NCBI GenBank assembly: GCA_964345475.1
Contig: CAYFQW010000030.1
Span: 1 to 8,650, forward strand
Reading direction: 5' to 3'
From: WRIS01 sp964345475
GTDB lineage: Bacteria > Actinomycetota > Coriobacteriia > Coriobacteriales > Eggerthellaceae
Length of the DNA stretch: 8,650 nt
In this document: piece by piece, positions 5,517 through 8,650 of the stretch
How positions within the stretch are numbered: the first letter of the stretch is position 1
Layout of the letters: each line of letters opens with the position of its first letter
Notes under the pieces: model-generated
The model's input: the letters and a program-made list of their open reading frames with translations, nothing else
Told to the model about the DNA's origin: nothing
Databases searched by the model: none
Made by a program: the position numbers and the translations under genes

Positions 5517-7016
5517 ATGATAGTGATGGTTGTCATTTTGGCCGTACTTGCAAAAGCACTTGAACTGAGAAAGCTTCAGGATGAGCAAATCGCTTGGAAG
5601 CTCCTGCGTGCGAAAAATGCTCCCGTGATACTTGCCGTTCTCGATCATCATCTTGGAGGGGAAACTCGCCGGCTTCCCGTTCCAGAGGTTACTAGCCTGG
5701 TCGAGATCGACCTTGAAGAGCTGCGTTTCCGAGGGAATTTCGATTTGGATCGCTCTGCCCAGGCCTATTGCGAACAATGGCGAGCTGACGGTTATCTGAC
5801 CCGCCGCCCCCTTGCTCAAACGCGGCAGGAAACCTACGAACTCTCGGCAGGTGCCTTGAGCGCCATTAGCTTCGCAAACCGCCTGATCCAGCCCTATCGG
5901 AGTGCCACCCAATCAAGACTCAACACTATTATCACGCAAATAAATGAACTCTCTTTGGCTACCGACTATCGTGAAGAAAACAGAAAAGCTGCTCTGCTTG
6001 AAGAACGGGCACGTATAAACGAGCAGCTTGAGCGTATCGAACAGGGCTATGTTGAAACGCTCGATGCGGACGAAGCGGTGGAGCGTATCCGCGATATTGT
6101 TAATCTTGCAATCGAAATCCCCGACGACTTCGTTCATGTGCGCGATGATTTTGAGCTCATTAACAAGTCTCTGCATGCAAGCATCATAAGTTCTGAAGAA
6201 GAAAGCAGCGATGTTCTGGAGGATATTTTCAGCGGGGTTGACCAGATATCACAGTCGGCCTCTGGTCGATCTTTCAAGGGTTTCTACACCCTACTTCGGG
6301 ATGCCGATACCGCCGAGGCACTGCAAGACAATATCGATTCTATTCTCGAAAGTGATTTTTCCCAAGAGCTTAACATCGAGGAGCGGCGCTTCCTCAGGGG
6401 TCTTTTGAAGAACTTCCTTACACAAAGCCAAGACGTTAACGCGGTGATGACCACGTTCGCACGAGGCCTGCGCCGTTTTGTTCAAACGCAGGATTATCGT
6501 CGTGAACGTGTTCTCAAAAAAGAACTCGACCAGGCTTTATCCAATGCCCAAAAACTCCTGGACCTCTATCCCAGCAATACGTCCGCGGGAGACCCGCTGA
6601 ACCTCACGTCGGTGCGTATTATGCCGGTTTCTCGGTGGAAGCTGAAAAATCCGAGCGAATCCCGGGCGGCGCAGATTGAACGCATACAGCTGATCGAAGG
6701 CGAAGCCCTGTCGCTTGAGCAGCTGCGGGAAATGGCTCGCGAAACAGAAATAGATTTTGTCGAGCTAAGGAAAAACGTGAACAGCTACTTGCAGGAGCTA
6801 TCCCGATATGGTGCTAAAGGGGCCTCGATAGGCCAGGTGCTTGAAGCATATCCCGCAACGCAGGGGATTGCAAGCATCGTCGGGCTTCTGGTGCTAGCGG
6901 CCGAACAAGGCCGCCGCACCGAGGGTATTGAGGCGGCCCTGTGGCAGAACAAGGCGGGGAAATGGAAAAAGGCTCATATTGAGCGCTGGGAATTTTATCG
7001 AGAGGTTCGATTGTGA
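5517..7016 (+). CDS. jetA: JetA, Wadjet anti-plasmid system kleisin-like subunit (DUF3375)
   Basis: This is the DUF3375 subunit of a type I Wadjet system, the MukF-like kleisin that bridges the two JetC heads and recruits JetB. The 499-residue length fits the family. The N-terminal signature LRKLQDEQIAWKLLRAKNAP (17-36) is followed by a winged-helix-like region (to about 130), a predicted coiled coil (about 137-180, rich in E/R/L), a long helical middle, and the family's C-terminal block ASIGQVLEAYPATQGIASIVG (about 436-456). The start is unclear: ATG 5517 gives an unusually hydrophobic N terminus (MIVMVVILAVLA) and has no Shine-Dalgarno. GTG 5523, ATG 5526 or TTG 5538 (MAVLAKALELRKL) are in-frame alternatives, and a stop at 5493-5495 excludes any further extension. 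The gene overlaps jetB by 4 bp. It is identified by family resemblance plus order with jetB and jetC. Confidence 0.92.
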   Translation: MIVMVVILAVLAKALELRKLQDEQIAWKLLRAKNAPVILAVLDHHLGGETRRLPVPEVTSLVEIDLEELRFRGNFDLDRSAQAYCEQWRADGYLTRRPLAQTRQETYELSAGALSAISFANRLIQPYRSATQSRLNTIITQINELSLATDYREENRKAALLEERARINEQLERIEQGYVETLDADEAVERIRDIVNLAIEIPDDFVHVRDDFELINKSLHASIISSEEESSDVLEDIFSGVDQISQSASGRSFKGFYTLLRDADTAEALQDNIDSILESDFSQELNIEERRFLRGLLKNFLTQSQDVNAVMTTFARGLRRFVQTQDYRRERVLKKELDQALSNAQKLLDLYPSNTSAGDPLNLTSVRIMPVSRWKLKNPSESRAAQIERIQLIEGEALSLEQLREMARETEIDFVELRKNVNSYLQELSRYGAKGASIGQVLEAYPATQGIASIVGLLVLAAEQGRRTEGIEAALWQNKAGKWKKAHIERWEFYREVRL

Positions 7017-7753
7017 GTAGCTACGAAAGCGAATCGCCGGCCAATACAGAAGATGCAGTAAGCGAGGAAGTGTTCTGGGCGCAGGACAGGGGAACCCTTG
7101 AGTTCGATGCTCGTCGCGCTTTATTGCAGCTTATTCGTGGTCCTATGATTACTATAGAAAACAACAGCGAGCTTTGGCGGGCCTTACTGAATCATCGCAA
7201 AGCAATTGAATCTCGCCTGTCCGATATGTTTCTTGAGCTGGTGGTCGATTTAGAGTCTGGAATTGCTTTCGTGAAGAACCCGGCATCCGAAGAGGACGAG
7301 TTCCCTAAAGCAGTCAGAAGCCAACCACTTACCCTGCTTGATACGGTATTAGTTCTTCATCTGAGAAAAGAGCTGCTCGCCGGATACCCTGATCGTGTAT
7401 TTTTAGGGAGGGGGGAGTTTTTCGAACAGCTTTCTCCCTATCGTCCCGTTATGAAGCTTGACGAATCTGCCTATCGCAAGCGTCTCGAAAACTCGTGGAG
7501 CAAGCTTTCGAAGGCGGGGATTCTGCAAGCAAGCGAATCCGAAGACCGTTTCGAGATATCTCCGGTGCTCAAGCTTATTTTCGGTGCCGATGAGGTGCGC
7601 GCCCTCAATACAGAATTCGAAGAGCTTCTTAAAGAAAGCTTTTCGGAGAGCATGCTGGATGGTTTGTCGGACGATTCACCGGCAAATATGCCGGACGACT
7701 TGTCGGAAGCCACTTCCTTCACCTCAAACGTCGAAATCGAGGCAGGCCTATGA
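7013..7753 (+). CDS. jetB: JetB, Wadjet MukE-like subunit (DUF4194)
   Basis: The DUF4194 subunit of Wadjet, a MukE-like winged-helix protein that binds JetA and DNA within the JetABC motor. It has 246 residues, normal for the family. The conserved core starts at LEFDARRALLQLIRGPMIT (29-47), continues through LWRALLNHRKAIESRLSDMF (54-73) and the segment TLLDTVLVLHLRKEL (107-121), and ends with a winged-helix-like stretch including WSKLSKAGIL and RFEISPVLKLIF (162-190). The acidic C-terminal tail beyond about 208 is Ser/Asp-rich and not conserved to my eye; its DNA contains CCGGC-AAATAT-GCCGG (7679-7694), a small hairpin of unknown meaning. It starts with GTG overlapping the jetA stop as GTGA, with GAGG 7 nt upstream, so translation is probably coupled. 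It overlaps jetC by ATGA. Confidence 0.92.
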   Translation: MSSYESESPANTEDAVSEEVFWAQDRGTLEFDARRALLQLIRGPMITIENNSELWRALLNHRKAIESRLSDMFLELVVDLESGIAFVKNPASEEDEFPKAVRSQPLTLLDTVLVLHLRKELLAGYPDRVFLGRGEFFEQLSPYRPVMKLDESAYRKRLENSWSKLSKAGILQASESEDRFEISPVLKLIFGADEVRALNTEFEELLKESFSESMLDGLSDDSPANMPDDLSEATSFTSNVEIEAGL

Positions 7754-8650
7754 GCTACACCCCGCCACTTTTCGAACTGCCAAGCCTCGATGAGGGATTC
7801 GGGGTGATTCAGCCGGGCCAGTGGAGGCTTGCCCGCGTCGAGACCGTCAACTGGGGAACTTTCAGCGGGTATCAGAGCTTGCCCGTTGACCGCCGAGGCC
7901 TTTTAATCACTGGTCCCTCTGGCTCGGGGAAATCATCTCTTCTTGATGCTATCACAACCGTTTTAACCCCACCGCAGCAGCGCAAGTTGAACGCAGCAGC
8001 TCACAGCGAGGGCAGCAAAGGCGAAGATCGAACCTTATGCAGCTATATCCGAGGTGCTTGGCGTCACGAAACCGACGATTCCGGCGAAGTGGCAAACACG
8101 TATCTCAGGCCTCACACAGCCACTTGGAGCGGTATTCTTCTTCGTTATGAATGCGGTCTGGCTAAGCAAGATTCGCCTGGACAAGCTGCCAACAAGAGGC
8201 ACGAGCCGATCAACCTGTTGGCCCTTTTCAATTTGAAAGCGGGAAGCAACAATAAAGACGGCCTCGGTATCATGTATGCGGTGGTTCGAGGAAACCAGAG
8301 GCTGGATACATTCGAGCCCTATGCGATACACGGTATCGATAAAAACAAGTTCAATCGCGATTTCAAGGAAGGTGCGCGCTCCTACAAGCAACATTCTGCC
8401 TTTGCCAACGATTTTTGTCGTCTCATGAATATCCGCAGCACCAAAACGCTGATTCTTCTTCACAAAACGCAGGCTGCGAAAAACTTTGGATCTCTTGACG
8501 ACCTATTTCGCAAATTCATGCTGGAAGAACCAGAAACCTTCCAGCAGGCAGACGATGCGGCCGAACAGTTTTCGGCGCTTGACCAAGCTCACGAGGGTGT
8601 TGTCAATTTACGAAACCAGATGCAGCATCTTGAGCCTTTAGTAACGATTG
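7750..8650 (+). CDS. jetC: JetC, Wadjet SMC/MukB-like ATPase, N-terminal part (cut by window edge)
   Basis: The frame is open from ATG 7750 to the right edge: 300 codons with no stop, about a quarter of a typical JetC (roughly 1100 residues). It encodes the N-terminal half of the ATPase head. Features are the VETVNWGTFSGYQ strand region (30-42), an intact Walker A GPSGSGKS (55-62) followed by SLLDAI, the conserved CSYIRGAWRHE segment (97-107), and KTLILLHKTQ (232-241) leading to LDDLFRKFMLEEPETF (249-264). From about 265 the sequence becomes E/Q/A-rich, where the long coiled-coil arm should begin. The signature motif and Walker B lie beyond the window. In Wadjet, JetC ATP hydrolysis powers DNA loop extrusion. 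GAGG (7739-7742) precedes the start by 7 nt, and the ATGA overlap with jetB implies coupling. No frameshift is seen. Confidence 0.92.
   Translation, partial: MSYTPPLFELPSLDEGFGVIQPGQWRLARVETVNWGTFSGYQSLPVDRRGLLITGPSGSGKSSLLDAITTVLTPPQQRKLNAAAHSEGSKGEDRTLCSYIRGAWRHETDDSGEVANTYLRPHTATWSGILLRYECGLAKQDSPGQAANKRHEPINLLALFNLKAGSNNKDGLGIMYAVVRGNQRLDTFEPYAIHGIDKNKFNRDFKEGARSYKQHSAFANDFCRLMNIRSTKTLILLHKTQAAKNFGSLDDLFRKFMLEEPETFQQADDAAEQFSALDQAHEGVVNLRNQMQHLEPLVTI

Noticed and set aside
5487..5912. A 141-codon minus-strand open frame over the jetA start and upstream region
   Set aside because: It is antisense to well-conserved DUF3375 sequence and has no visible family.
7458..7793. A 111-codon plus-strand open frame spanning the jetB/jetC junction
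   Set aside because: Arg/Cys/Pro-rich frame-shifted shadow of jetB and jetC; both true frames are conserved and coupled.
8035..8463. A 142-codon minus-strand open frame opposite jetC
   Set aside because: The plus frame is continuous with an intact Walker A and JetC-type sequence, so this is an antisense shadow.

Overview
The window carries eight protein-coding genes, the last one cut by the right edge. No rRNA, tRNA, insertion sequence or CRISPR array is visible. Base composition is moderate. The genes have Shine-Dalgarno-type starts, and the first encodes a Gram-positive, sortase-type surface protein with Cys/His repeats of the kind seen in gut Firmicutes and Coriobacteriia. I infer a Gram-positive host-associated anaerobe, with Coriobacteriia (Actinomycetota) the best guess and Clostridia the alternative. 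Nothing in the window decides between them.

Layout. (1) Positions 89-1696, + strand: a surface protein with GLUG motifs, Cys/His-rich repeats and a C-terminal cell-wall sorting signal. It has no signal peptide, so it is probably the surviving 3' part of a larger gene. (2) Convergent to it, 1795-2949, - strand: a DUF2974 (Mbeg1-like) alpha/beta hydrolase with a GHSKGG nucleophile elbow. (3) Upstream of that on the same strand, 3072-3572: an FMN-binding split-barrel flavin reductase, separated from the hydrolase by a terminator-like hairpin and a new -10 box. (4) Divergent from it, 3816-4241, + strand: a small Cys-rich protein of the TIGR04076 family. (5) 4410-5288, + strand: a radical SAM protein with a CX4CX2C cluster motif. 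These five look like independent transcription units.

(6) The most notable part is the right third, 5517 to the edge at 8650, + strand: three translationally coupled genes matching the Wadjet (type I) anti-plasmid condensin, jetA (DUF3375, MukF/kleisin-like), jetB (DUF4194, MukE-like) and the first 300 codons of jetC (MukB/SMC-like ATPase with an intact Walker A). The junctions overlap by 4 bp (GTGA and ATGA), each with a GAGG box 7 nt ahead. In known Wadjet systems JetABC forms an SMC-like motor that extrudes DNA loops, and JetD, a topoisomerase VI/Toprim-like nuclease, cleaves small circular DNA. jetD is not in this window and would be expected just downstream of jetC. The jetA upstream region (5289-5516) holds closely packed GTGC/GCAC repeats, a 13-bp palindrome and an extended -10 box, a possible control region.

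No stretch longer than 300 bases lacks a gene. The three largest gaps, 3573-3815, 5289-5516 and 4242-4409, are described in the feature list and findings.
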